In this document: positions 39,170 through 48,312 of the stretch, piece by piece
Layout of the letters: each line of letters begins with the position of its first letter
Position numbering within the stretch: position 1 is the stretch's first letter
Origin: a virus
DNA: 64,000 nucleotides
Virus record (IMG/VR): IMGVR_UViG_3300030430_005376
Location: 7,857 to 71,856 of that record
Reading direction: 5' to 3' (one strand)
The notes under the pieces: model-generated
Told to the model about the DNA's origin: nothing
What the model saw: the letters and a program-made list of their open reading frames with translations, nothing else
Databases searched by the model: none
Made by a program: the position numbers and the translations under genes

Positions 39170-41653
39170 TTAGCTACCTCTAAGGATTACTGTGACAACG
39201 TCATCAACTTCAAGATCAAACTCAAACTTGAGATCACCTGCTCCAGTGCCTGGGTAGAAGTCCATGTTTGCGCTTGCATCAGCACCCCTTGCAAGAAGCT
39301 GACCGTTGACGAAGACTTCAAGTCGACTTTCTGCTGCAGTTTTTACACCAGAGACGCCTGTGGCGAAGTCAGAGTTGGCAGCTACTGCAGCTGAGACGAC
39401 TGTGACGTTCTTCGTAGCAGCCTGAGCGCTTGCGATGTAGGTCTTGAGGTCGCTCGCTGGAATCTTCTTGGTTGTTCCACCGTCGTCGACGATGAAACCG
39501 TCGCCGTCAGCAAGAGTGATTGAAGAACCAACAGCGACGCCGCCGTCAAGCAAGCTGAGCTCTGTAGCAGTTGCGCTAACAACAGTACCACCGAGGAAAA
39601 GACCGTTTGTACCATCGTGTGCAACAATGTCAACGTTTCTGCTTGAATCCAGTGCCATTGATATCGTAGTACCATGAGTTGCTCCGACACCAAACTCAAG
39701 TGTGTCAGACCCGTCATCGAGACCGATACGATAATCTTGAGCGTTGCCATCAAAGACCAGCAAGGTGTCTTCAGCATCAGCGTCACCGATAACCAGCTTT
39801 GGAGTTGTTCCACCAAGAACCATACCGGCTGCTGGAAGAGCGAAACGAAGTTGATCTGTGCCATCTTCGTCGTACTCGATTGAAGCATCACCTGCTGCAC
39901 CAAACTCAAGCTTAGTATCATCGCTGAATCTTAAACTTGCGCCGGCGTAGAGAAGTGTATCTGAGCTTGCTTCATCATACTTGAACGTGGCATCGTTATT
40001 GGTACCAAATGTCAAACCGATGTCGTCAACTATCTTCACACCGGCTGAGGCCATGCTCACGATATCAGAACCACCTACTTCAAACGAAATAACATCATCA
40101 GAGGGTGAGCGAATTGATGTGTCGGCGTCTTCATCGAGATCGATACGACCCTGACCGTTGAGATCAACGTCATCGACAAAGATCTTGCTGAAGGCTAGCC
40201 CATCTTCACCGAGGCTAACAGTGCTGTCGGCGTTAGGCTTAACAGATCCGCCGCCAGGACGAAGTTCGAGGTCTGCGTTTGCTCTAACGATAAGGTCAGT
40301 ATCAACAGCGATTCTATCGTTTGAGTTGCTACCAACTTCAAGTCTTCCGAGACGAAGTCTTGAGTAAGCTTCAACTGCAGCAAATGAACCAGAAGTCGGG
40401 CCGGTTAATGTTTCTGCAAGGTTGAAACGTGTACCATCGAAGAACAGTGCGCTTGTTGCTGAACCAGCAGCGCCGCGCGGGAAGAGAATACCTCTATCAC
40501 CTGTGGCACTGTAAGCACCAGAACCTGACACACCGAGAGCGATGATTGAGTCCTGGACTGTTAAGTTAACAGTGTCAATTGTTGTTGTCGAACCATTAAC
40601 GTCGAGGTTACCAGCAACAGTAAGGTTTCTACCGACTGTGACATCTAAAAGGCCGTCAACTACAAGTGCATCGTTACCAGAGTTGTTCTGAACAATGAAT
40701 TGAGTGTCAGCTGTGTCAGCGCCAAGTGTTATCTCAACACCGTCACCGCTGTCGGTTCCCTGTGCGTCGATTGTTACTTTGTTAGCTGCTACAATGTCGA
40801 GGTTGTTGCTTGAGTTTACAGCAAGATCTGTGCCATCACCGCTGATGTTTTCACCTGCGTCACCGAACTGAAGTGCACGCGCGCTGTTCAAAAGAAGACC
40901 AGCATCGTGAACGTGAGTCAGAGTAACATCATCATCAGCACCAAACTGAAGCACAACGCCGTCGTCTTCAAGATCAACAATTGGTGAGTCTAACTGGATC
41001 GATGTAGCTGCCTCAACCTCAATTACAGCGTGATCTGCAAGCTTGAGACCGGCACCTGGGTTTGAGATTTTTGAGTTAGCGTCAGCAAACTGAATTTCTC
41101 TCGTTGAGTTAAGCAAAAGACCTGTGTCATGAACGTGTGTCAGTGAAACTTCACCGTCGCCACCGAAAGAAAGAACTGCAGCATCACTGCCAAGTTTTAC
41201 ATCGTCTCCGACTTCAAGATCGTTAACAACTAATACGTTTTGACTTGAATCAACTTCAATAGCTGGTGTTGTGCCAACTGCAGAACCGAGACCAATCATA
41301 AGCTTGTCTGTTCCGTCGTCAAGAGCTACGTAGTAGTCTTGTGCGTTTCCGTCAAAAACAAGTGATGTGTCTTCAGCGCCGCCGTCACCGATGGTGAGTC
41401 TAGGGGTTGAACCAGCAATGACGAGATCTTGATCGAACTGTCCTGCTACGTTTGAAGCGAAGGTGCTTGCACCTGTTATACGCTTGACTGATGATGCGAT
41501 TTCAGAAAGAACACCGACCAATGAGCCTGAATTTACTTGAATTCCGGCCAGAGTTGCAGCTCCGGTTGGACGAGTATCAACAATCTTACCTTCAGCTTGT
41601 CCGAAGGACCCGGTAATCTGACCGAGTCTCAATTGTGTTTTAAATGTAGCCAT
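39170..41653 (-). CDS. Repetitive tail-fiber-type protein (827 aa)
   Basis: Large beta-rich protein of Asp/Gly/Ser/Thr repeats. LVFDGNAQDYYVALDDGTDK near residue 105 recurs as LVFDGNAQDYRIGLDDGSDT near residue 630, each followed by a GTT..A..DSS.NV block; ALQFGDAG and LTHVHDAGLLLNSAR units also recur. Such repeats build trimeric fibers. The N-terminal MATFKTQLRLGQITGSFGQA may be the virion anchor. The C-terminal FVNGQLLARGADASANMDFY and DVVTVILRGS fold as a small cap. GC content appears above that of neighbours. Host contact is the inferred role. Confidence 0.75.
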   Translation of the reverse strand: MATFKTQLRLGQITGSFGQAEGKIVDTRPTGAATLAGIQVNSGSLVGVLSEIASSVKRITGASTFASNVAGQFDQDLVIAGSTPRLTIGDGGAEDTSLVFDGNAQDYYVALDDGTDKLMIGLGSAVGTTPAIEVDSSQNVLVVNDLEVGDDVKLGSDAAVLSFGGDGEVSLTHVHDTGLLLNSTREIQFADANSKISNPGAGLKLADHAVIEVEAATSIQLDSPIVDLEDDGVVLQFGADDDVTLTHVHDAGLLLNSARALQFGDAGENISGDGTDLAVNSSNNLDIVAANKVTIDAQGTDSGDGVEITLGADTADTQFIVQNNSGNDALVVDGLLDVTVGRNLTVAGNLDVNGSTTTIDTVNLTVQDSIIALGVSGSGAYSATGDRGILFPRGAAGSATSALFFDGTRFNLAETLTGPTSGSFAAVEAYSRLRLGRLEVGSNSNDRIAVDTDLIVRANADLELRPGGGSVKPNADSTVSLGEDGLAFSKIFVDDVDLNGQGRIDLDEDADTSIRSPSDDVISFEVGGSDIVSMASAGVKIVDDIGLTFGTNNDATFKYDEASSDTLLYAGASLRFSDDTKLEFGAAGDASIEYDEDGTDQLRFALPAAGMVLGGTTPKLVIGDADAEDTLLVFDGNAQDYRIGLDDGSDTLEFGVGATHGTTISMALDSSRNVDIVAHDGTNGLFLGGTVVSATATELSLLDGGVAVGSSITLADGDGFIVDDGGTTKKIPASDLKTYIASAQAATKNVTVVSAAVAANSDFATGVSGVKTAAESRLEVFVNGQLLARGADASANMDFYPGTGAGDLKFEFDLEVDDVVTVILRGS

Positions 41654-41760
41654 TTTATCTACTCCTAAAGTTATTGTTTTATAGCTTTACGTAACTTTAA
41701 CTAGTGGACTTTACTATGGACTTAAACTGTAACGCTTCTAAATATCTTGCTAAACTTGAT

Positions 41761-42015
41761 TTAACTCTTATAAATAATATTTTTTAGATTTTTTATGTGA
41801 GCATCAAATTTTGCGGACTCGCTATTCACGTACTCAATTGACATTTGAAAAGCTTTTCCGTCCGGATCTTCAAATTTAAACATAAATCGGCCACCTTTCT
41901 GAACTGATGCGTCAGAAAGCTTAAGACCCCGCATCATTAAATATGCGGCAATAGCCAAGTCAGATGTTTGGAAGTAGTTCACATTATAATTATTTTGTCG
42001 CTTTCGATAGTTCAT
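41761..42015 (-). CDS. Small DUF5659-like protein
   Basis: 84-aa protein. YFQTSDLAIAAYLMMRGLKL followed by GGRFMFKFEDPDGKAFQMSI matches, from memory, a short phage family labelled DUF5659, which has no known function. It sits between two fiber-type genes and is followed by a 107-base gap before the 827-aa fiber gene. Confidence 0.5.
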   Translation of the reverse strand: MNYRKRQNNYNVNYFQTSDLAIAAYLMMRGLKLSDASVQKGGRFMFKFEDPDGKAFQMSIEYVNSESAKFDAHIKNLKNIIYKS

Positions 42016-42016
42016 G

Positions 42017-43291
42017 TTATAAGGTCTCGTTTGTTAAATAATTTGCCATAATTACGCTCCCAACTTCAGGTTTTGAAGCAGTTGTAAAAAACACGTTTGA
42101 TCCAGTAATGCTGTAATCTTGAAAGGGGGCTGAAGTTATGCTTGTTGCTGGCATTTGCAACAAGCCATTTACAAAAATTGAAACTTTTCCAGCTTCAACC
42201 GGAGCGTGATTGAGTGTGAAAAGAGTGCCAGCACTTGTTCCTAATCCTAAATACTCATTAAAGACATGATTCGGTGCACTGATAGTTATCTGCCCGGAAG
42301 ATGCTGATGTCACAGTGATCGAGCCTGCATGCTTTATAAAACTAGTGCCGTCTAAGAGCTTAGTGTGAGATCCTGTTAATTCATTAACACCTAGTGAACC
42401 GGTGACACCAACACGCCCACTAAACTCTGAGCCTGATAGAGTAGCAACAATTGAGTTGTCAACTGAGATTGTAAAGTTTCCATTCGCGCCTCCATCTTGT
42501 GTTTTGATACCAGTACCTGAAGTTAGCACTCTTTCAGCGCTTAGTGAACCAGTAGCTGTCTGAACAATATAAGTTGCACCAGAATCTCCTGACCCACCTG
42601 ACCCACCTGCACTAATAACTTCATCGGCCATTTTTCCGACGTAAGCAAAAGCTTTTGCGTGTGCTGGTATTTTAGATGCATTGTAATCTTGAAGGAATAA
42701 AATACCATTGTAGAAATCAACATTCCAATCAATATTGTCTAAGAGGGGTATTTCATCCCCAATACCTCCGGCGCCATCGTCTTTGTATATTTTGACAATA
42801 TAAGGATTAGGTGCGTTTTGAGAAAAGAAAGGAGGTATTAACTGTACCTTTCCCAGCGTTTCGTGCACTATTTTGTTGTTGTCAAATAAGCCTGCGCCTT
42901 TATTAGGATTTGAAGAATTGGCTTGGTAGTCTGAAGGGAATACAAATTTGTATGTGTGCGGACCAGCAGTTTGACTACTCTCTCCTGCATCTTGACCTGA
43001 ACCGCCGTCAGGATTTGTGCTGTTAGCATCGTAAGTTGTGCCTGTCAACGCTGTCAGTATAAAAGGAATGTACTCAACAGTTCCAGGTGCTCCGTTAGAT
43101 GCACTTTGAATCGTATATAGGTCTAGGCTAGGGTTTGCAGGTATTTCTTCGCCAAAAATTAGCGAAGTTGCTGCTTGAATGTTAGACCCTATTAACTCTT
43201 CGCCATCAGTTTTAAGATTTGAAGTGTGAGCTTTACCAAGAAGCTTCTTCTGGGCGAAAAATGTAGCAGATGTATTGGTTTTTCCTGCCAT
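42017..43291 (-). CDS. Fiber-type virion protein (424 aa)
   Basis: Beta-rich Ser/Thr/Gly protein. ATG at 43291 lies in a TAATG overlap with the preceding gene and has GGAG upstream; an in-frame TTG at 43303 is not used. SNIQAATSLIFGEEIPANPS and later DNIDWNVDFYNGILFLQDYN match conserved blocks of marine phage fiber or baseplate-distal proteins. The C-terminal VSIFVNGLLQMPATSITSAP resembles the cap of the 827-aa fiber (FVNGQLL). Part of a three-gene fiber operon. Confidence 0.6.
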   Translation of the reverse strand: MAGKTNTSATFFAQKKLLGKAHTSNLKTDGEELIGSNIQAATSLIFGEEIPANPSLDLYTIQSASNGAPGTVEYIPFILTALTGTTYDANSTNPDGGSGQDAGESSQTAGPHTYKFVFPSDYQANSSNPNKGAGLFDNNKIVHETLGKVQLIPPFFSQNAPNPYIVKIYKDDGAGGIGDEIPLLDNIDWNVDFYNGILFLQDYNASKIPAHAKAFAYVGKMADEVISAGGSGGSGDSGATYIVQTATGSLSAERVLTSGTGIKTQDGGANGNFTISVDNSIVATLSGSEFSGRVGVTGSLGVNELTGSHTKLLDGTSFIKHAGSITVTSASSGQITISAPNHVFNEYLGLGTSAGTLFTLNHAPVEAGKVSIFVNGLLQMPATSITSAPFQDYSITGSNVFFTTASKPEVGSVIMANYLTNETL

Positions 43292-46200
43292 TAACCGCTC
43301 CAAGCCACTTGAATTCTATCTAAATAACCAGTCCAATTTTCGCTAGCAGATATTTTTATTACAAAATATTCAGCACCTGAAGTTGTACCGTTGACAGTTT
43401 GGCCGTTGAAAGTACACACATTGGTCTCTCCAGAACCATCGATATTTGAATTTAGATCTCCAAACAAACACCCATCACCTGCAGAGATATTTCCTGCGCC
43501 TGCTGAAGGTTTTCCTAAATCTAAGAACTCGGTTTTGCCAGGTATTTTTAATTCAACAAAAATGTTCTTGTTGCTACCTAATGCTGCGGCATTAGGACCA
43601 GTCTTTCCTACTAGCGCTGCGTCGCCATACAGCGTAATCGTTACTCTTGCCAGATCATTTGTGGTATTATTTAAAAATCCTCTAAAGAAATCTCTAGTTG
43701 AGTTTGTTAAAGTTGAGTAGTTTACATTACCTGCAGGAGATTCTATCCCACCCCCTTCGTCGTGGTTTCTAAAGTCACCTGAAGATCCTGCTGCTTTTGG
43801 TGATATTAAATAAGTATCGTATACAAGGAGGCCAGTTGCGTGTTCTGCATAAGATACCTGATCGTTCATTGACTGCTGTGAGTTCCAATTGTTAGATCCT
43901 CCTGATATGTCTGCTTGTGCACTGTAACTTCCGCTGACCAGCCTATTCGCTTCAGCAGTAAACTGCTCATCTGTGTTTGCATTTGAAGTGTCAGAAGGTG
44001 TCCAAACTAAAAGATTTGTGGTAGTTTGTGTAGGCGTTGTTAGATTAGATTTTAGAGGGTGGACAAAAGTCATCGCGCCGGCGCAATCATGTGCTGTGGT
44101 TAAAGAAGAACCCGGTAGAGACTTAGACTGAGAAAAGTTGATGGTTCCAGTTGCGTGAAGAATTGTATCTTGGGAGTCAGTAGATGTGCTCAAAGTTTGC
44201 AGTGAATCATTAGCAGCACTAGTTGATTTTGTTGAAGTTAATCCTGATCCGCTCTGAATTACTTTTGCGCCTGTCGCGTTTGTTAAATTTGAAAAAGATA
44301 TTGCACTATTACTGTCTGAGTATACATTCTTGTATAAGTTAGATATTCTTGTGCTGATACTGCCTGACGGTGAGTTGAAGTATTTTACACCGCTTATGAA
44401 ACTAAAAGAATCATCTCCAAAAATTGACAAACTGTTTCCTGCAGATGAAAGTGCATCTGCATTATTGTCGTTTACCCATTCAACATAATTTGTAGTCCTT
44501 GTACCCCAAGTACCTATATGCTTAACACGAGCGTAATTCCAGCCGTTTCTCTGATTTGCCGTGTGTACTCTGTACTTTCCTGTTCTTTGTATTTCTAAGA
44601 AATGTGGCACTTCGTTGTCAAACTCTGCAGGCTTCCACGTACTTAAATCAAAAAATCCGCTATTTCCTGTAAATGATGTGCCGGTTCCAGAACCAGGCGA
44701 ACCAGCGCCGACAAGATTAAAAGATCCTGTCAGTTCAACTGTGTGTATGTCAGATCCATTAACTTCTAAAACTAAAGATCCACTATTAGCATCTGAAAAA
44801 GCATTTGCTACAAAGTCAGGAGAATTTGCAGAAACATCTTCGTTTAAGTCACCTTCAATAATAGTGTCTAAGGCAAAAACACCTCTTCTCAAATTATTGG
44901 AATTTGAAGTAATCTCGTACAATCCATTAAGATCAACTGCTGACTCGATACCTGCAGAGTCACCGACGCTTGTGTATCCCGTAATAGACTTCGAAGATCC
45001 AAAAGAAAGATTTGCGTCAGCTCCTGAATCATTACAATCAATGTCATCTAAGTCAGGTATTGGAGTTATTGTCCCTGTCCCTGCACCAAAAGTTACCTCT
45101 ATTTGGTTTATAAATCCTGTCCAGCTTGCATCTGCTTCTATTCTTATTCCGATGTATTCATTGTTTGATACACCAACTGTTCCTAATGTAACAATGTTAG
45201 TTGCGTTTAGTGAATTATCAAAACTTAAGCTTCCATTTGCTGTATGTGCGCCGTCATTATCTGTGTATGAGTCTAAAACAAACTCTGTTGCAAGATCTAG
45301 CCAGCCTGTTTCTCTTGTTCCATTGTTTGGAAACTTGACAAACACACGAATTCTACTGCTGTTTAATGAAGTTGAGGCAGGTACAATTGTTGTGCCAGAA
45401 CCATTAATTTCAATAGAAAAATCTTGTTTTGTAGAGCCCGTTGTATTTCTAAACCACCTATAAAAAGTGCGTTGACCTGATACTCCTGAATAATTAGGAT
45501 TCTCCGCCGGGCTGTTGTCTAGCTTGCCGCCATCTGAAGTTGAACGAAAATCTCCAGATCTTAGTGTGTTTATAGGAGAGAATAATTTTGTATTGTAAAA
45601 TTGCAAACCGTTTGTGTGTGCGCCATTAGAAGCGGTCATGTGAATTGTGCTGTCCCAGACGTTTCCAGCATCAACAAGTGACGCTTGTGTGTCATACGCA
45701 CCTGAAATTATTCTAAAGTTTTCTCTTCTAAATGTTTCTAAAGTATTTGTTGAGGTATTTGACAAATTGTACATCAAAATACCTGTAACTGTTGATTGAC
45801 CTCCGTTAGAAAGATTAGATTTCAAAGGATGTGTAACATTGATTCCTGCTGTCAAAGCACCACTTATAAAATAATTTGACGTAACGTTTCCAGAACCAGT
45901 TACATGTAAAATTTTATTATGGTCCTCAGAGCCGCCTATTGTTGGTTTCGCCTGACTTGATATAGAAAAAGAAGGACTGCTTGATTCTTCAGCACTATTG
46001 CTTGTTGTGAAAGTTATATTGTTGTTATCATGAACATACTTGTATGCATTTGTCGCTCTAACTTTATATTGTGCGCTGCCGCTTTGAAAATATTCGACCC
46101 CTGATAAATGAACGCTACCGCTTCCTTCAAAAGATAAACTGTTTCCACTCGCGGCTAAAGCATCATTATTGTTATCATTTACCCATTCTATAAAATTTGT

Positions 46201-47082
46201 AGTTGTAGTCGAGCCAGACCTAACGTGTTGGACTCTAGCATAATTCCAACCGTTTCTTTGATTGTCGGTACTTACTACAAATTGACCTGTCCTGTGCTTG
46301 AAAGAATTAAACGGGTTGCCATTTGAAAAAGTACCAGACGTAGGGGAAGAAAAAAAGTTAAATCCTGAGCCGTCTGAATTTAAGTGAGATCCTGTCCCCA
46401 GGCCTGACGTTCCACTTCCAATCATCACAGTAGTTAAGTCTATTTCTTTAATTGTGGAACCGTTCACGTTCAATCTAAGGACACCTGTATCTCCATCGCC
46501 GAAAGAAAATGCAGGAAAATTCTGAACTCCTGAGCCTTGACTGTTTGCAGCTATATCAGAATTTAAAACACCGCTAATGTGTGTTGCACCTGAAAAAACA
46601 CCTAGTCTAATATTGTTGCTACTGGTTGTGACTGTGTATGAGCCATTTACATCAACGCTTGAACCTAAACCTGCACTTGAACCTACAGTAGCATAAGCAG
46701 GCACAGCAGAAGATTGATCATTTGAAGAACCAAAAGAAAGAAGTGCAGTGGTTCCTGTCTGAAGTGAATTTAAATTATCGAGTCCAGGCCCTGGCGCAGG
46801 AGCTAACGCTTTTAAGACTTCATTAAACCTGTCAATAGAAACTCCAATCAGTGTTTCTGTCGTAAAATCAGTAAAAAGCCCATCCGTATAATCACCATCC
46901 TCAGCTGAGCCTATGGTTGAACCGCCTGTAGTTGATGCAGCAATTGTAAACGAACCTGAATCTTCAGTAATGGTAACGTTTGAGCCTGCGACTAAAGAAC
47001 CAGACAAAAAGCTTCCGTCACCAGCTGATACTTGGATAGTTCCTAACGAGCCTGTCGACTCTGTAACTCTTATTGCTGTCAT
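43291..47082 (-). CDS. Very large fiber-type protein with internal duplication (1263 aa)
   Basis: Ser/Asn/Thr/Gly-rich structural protein made of two homologous halves of about 570 residues. Residues 264-281 (RTGQFVVSTDNQRNGWNY) and 833-850 (RTGKYRVHTANQRNGWNY) are equivalents, as are the following EWVNDNN, GNSLS, VEYF/VKYF and VTHPLKSNL/FVHPLKSNL segments. A short N-terminal region (about 110 aa) with SGSLVAGSNVTITEDSGSFT precedes the first half. No enzymatic motif. A long tail fiber or head fiber is inferred. Confidence 0.65.
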   Translation of the reverse strand: MTAIRVTESTGSLGTIQVSAGDGSFLSGSLVAGSNVTITEDSGSFTIAASTTGGSTIGSAEDGDYTDGLFTDFTTETLIGVSIDRFNEVLKALAPAPGPGLDNLNSLQTGTTALLSFGSSNDQSSAVPAYATVGSSAGLGSSVDVNGSYTVTTSSNNIRLGVFSGATHISGVLNSDIAANSQGSGVQNFPAFSFGDGDTGVLRLNVNGSTIKEIDLTTVMIGSGTSGLGTGSHLNSDGSGFNFFSSPTSGTFSNGNPFNSFKHRTGQFVVSTDNQRNGWNYARVQHVRSGSTTTTNFIEWVNDNNNDALAASGNSLSFEGSGSVHLSGVEYFQSGSAQYKVRATNAYKYVHDNNNITFTTSNSAEESSSPSFSISSQAKPTIGGSEDHNKILHVTGSGNVTSNYFISGALTAGINVTHPLKSNLSNGGQSTVTGILMYNLSNTSTNTLETFRRENFRIISGAYDTQASLVDAGNVWDSTIHMTASNGAHTNGLQFYNTKLFSPINTLRSGDFRSTSDGGKLDNSPAENPNYSGVSGQRTFYRWFRNTTGSTKQDFSIEINGSGTTIVPASTSLNSSRIRVFVKFPNNGTRETGWLDLATEFVLDSYTDNDGAHTANGSLSFDNSLNATNIVTLGTVGVSNNEYIGIRIEADASWTGFINQIEVTFGAGTGTITPIPDLDDIDCNDSGADANLSFGSSKSITGYTSVGDSAGIESAVDLNGLYEITSNSNNLRRGVFALDTIIEGDLNEDVSANSPDFVANAFSDANSGSLVLEVNGSDIHTVELTGSFNLVGAGSPGSGTGTSFTGNSGFFDLSTWKPAEFDNEVPHFLEIQRTGKYRVHTANQRNGWNYARVKHIGTWGTRTTNYVEWVNDNNADALSSAGNSLSIFGDDSFSFISGVKYFNSPSGSISTRISNLYKNVYSDSNSAISFSNLTNATGAKVIQSGSGLTSTKSTSAANDSLQTLSTSTDSQDTILHATGTINFSQSKSLPGSSLTTAHDCAGAMTFVHPLKSNLTTPTQTTTNLLVWTPSDTSNANTDEQFTAEANRLVSGSYSAQADISGGSNNWNSQQSMNDQVSYAEHATGLLVYDTYLISPKAAGSSGDFRNHDEGGGIESPAGNVNYSTLTNSTRDFFRGFLNNTTNDLARVTITLYGDAALVGKTGPNAAALGSNKNIFVELKIPGKTEFLDLGKPSAGAGNISAGDGCLFGDLNSNIDGSGETNVCTFNGQTVNGTTSGAEYFVIKISASENWTGYLDRIQVAWSG

Positions 47083-47150
47083 TTTAAAAACTCAACTTAG
47101 ACAAACTTAACTTTGAAATCTTACTAGGTATTTGACTCCTATTAAAAAAA

Positions 47151-47606
47151 TCAATATTTTAATTTTTGATTGACCATATATGCATAGGACTCGTACTGAC
47201 TGCATGTTGCAGACAGAAAGTCGCCCATCCCCAAAGATAAAACCCCTTCCTTTTCTAGTGTTACTTTTAAAGATTCAATGGCCTTAATGTGATCTACAAT
47301 TAACACTAAAGCGTACATTGAAATTTCTCTATCTGATAAATTAGCAGGTGTCTGATAATTTCTCAGTATTGTAGCTGCCATAGAAGAAATAATTAGAGGG
47401 CAAGCGCATTCCTCGTCGTTTGTTTGATACAAAAATTTTTCAACAATTACGTCAAAATCTTTACTTGCTGATTCATATATTCTTCCATACAAAAGCTCGT
47501 GATTTGCTATAAAAGCCGGACCTTTTGTAAGATGGTGTGCTGCGTGCATCCACATCTCAACAGCTTTAAATGAACCGATAGTTGATAAAGCTATTTCTTT
47601 GAACAT
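47151..47606 (-). CDS. Dps/ferritin-like protein
   Basis: 151-aa four-helix protein. AAHHLTKGPAFIANHELLYG followed by RIYESASKDFDVIVEKFLY matches the Dps signature (HHWNxxGxxFxxxHxxxD...D...E). Both His ligands and the late Asp and Glu are kept. The Asp after the second His is Tyr, so ferroxidase activity may be changed. Dps proteins oxidise iron and protect DNA. The gene stands alone after a terminator, just before the fiber genes' end of the map, and has a TAGGAG ribosome site. Confidence 0.7.
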   Translation of the reverse strand: MFKEIALSTIGSFKAVEMWMHAAHHLTKGPAFIANHELLYGRIYESASKDFDVIVEKFLYQTNDEECACPLIISSMAATILRNYQTPANLSDREISMYALVLIVDHIKAIESLKVTLEKEGVLSLGMGDFLSATCSQYESYAYMVNQKLKY

Positions 47607-47637
47607 TTCTACTCCTAAGATAAATATCTCTAAAATT

Positions 47638-47669
47638 AAAAAAAGACACCTTTATTTCAAAGGTGCCTT
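47638..47669 (-). terminator. Rho-independent terminator of the replication operon
   Basis: On the minus strand a stem of GGCACCTTT with AAAGGTGTC (one G-U pair) around a 5-nt loop is followed by seven T residues. It lies 24 bases after the stop of the ClpP-like gene. Confidence 0.88.
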
Positions 47670-47692
47670 CTTGTTAAAATCATCTATTCTGT

Positions 47693-48295
47693 CTATTGAA
47701 AATCGATATTTACATCTATTTTTACTTCTAGTTTTGGAAGCCTAGCATGATTTACTAAACCAATGTTTTTGCACTCATCAACTTCTAAAAACCAGTCAGC
47801 ATGTCCTCTCTTGTGTATTTCTTCAAGAAAGTAATCATCGGGTTTACCACAATTTCTTGCCATTATTCTAAATATCTTTTTGTTAAGTCTATCTGTTTCT
47901 GCAGCTGATGCTTGTATTTCTTCGTTTTTTCCATGTTGGCCTGATGCCACATCGTGAATCATGACAGTTGCGTCTTGATCCATAAAACGCATTCCTTCAT
48001 CGCCACAAGTTAAAAGAACAGCACCACAAGACATTGCTTTTCCTTCAACTATTGTTGCAACAGGTAAAGGGCAAGATCTAATAGTTGAAATCATTGACAT
48101 CAAAGAATAGACTTGACCACCATACGAATCAATAACGACAGGTACAACTTTTTGACCGGTATTTTGTGCCATAGAAAATTTATTTCTAAAGTCTTCTGCT
48201 GCTTGTTCGTCAAACTTGTTGACTGTGACTATAACTGGGTTGTTAGATAATTCAAATTCTTTTAAAAGATTTGACGCTTCAAATTTCCATAACAT
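47693..48295 (-). CDS. ClpP-like serine protease
   Basis: 200-aa S14-family peptidase. Catalytic Ser in GKAMSCGAVLL, His in ATVMIHDVASG and Asp in ADWFLEVDE are all present with ClpP spacing. PVVIDSYGGQVYSLMSMIST is the substrate-groove Gly-rich segment. Length matches ClpP (about 195). It ends the replication operon, which is unusual for a prohead protease. It may modify host ClpXP proteolysis, act as head maturation protease, or degrade host proteins. No Clp ATPase gene is seen in the window. Confidence 0.88.
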   Translation of the reverse strand: MLWKFEASNLLKEFELSNNPVIVTVNKFDEQAAEDFRNKFSMAQNTGQKVVPVVIDSYGGQVYSLMSMISTIRSCPLPVATIVEGKAMSCGAVLLTCGDEGMRFMDQDATVMIHDVASGQHGKNEEIQASAAETDRLNKKIFRIMARNCGKPDDYFLEEIHKRGHADWFLEVDECKNIGLVNHARLPKLEVKIDVNIDFQ

Positions 48296-48312
48296 GTTCT
48301 ATTCTCCTTATG

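Noticed and set aside
17719-41745. Repeated ATATTTAGAAG 11-mer upstream of the genes at 17690 and 41653 as a late promoter
   Set aside because: Distances to the start codons differ (about 39 and 92 bases) and close matches such as TTCTAAATAT (plus strand) occur inside coding DNA (for example near 47867).
44561-45463. Long plus-strand reading frame of about 300 codons opposite the giant fiber gene, and other plus-strand frames opposite dnaE, fibers and hub
   Set aside because: They lie antisense within clear genes, lack ribosome sites and have translated sequences typical of reversed Ser/Thr-rich codons.
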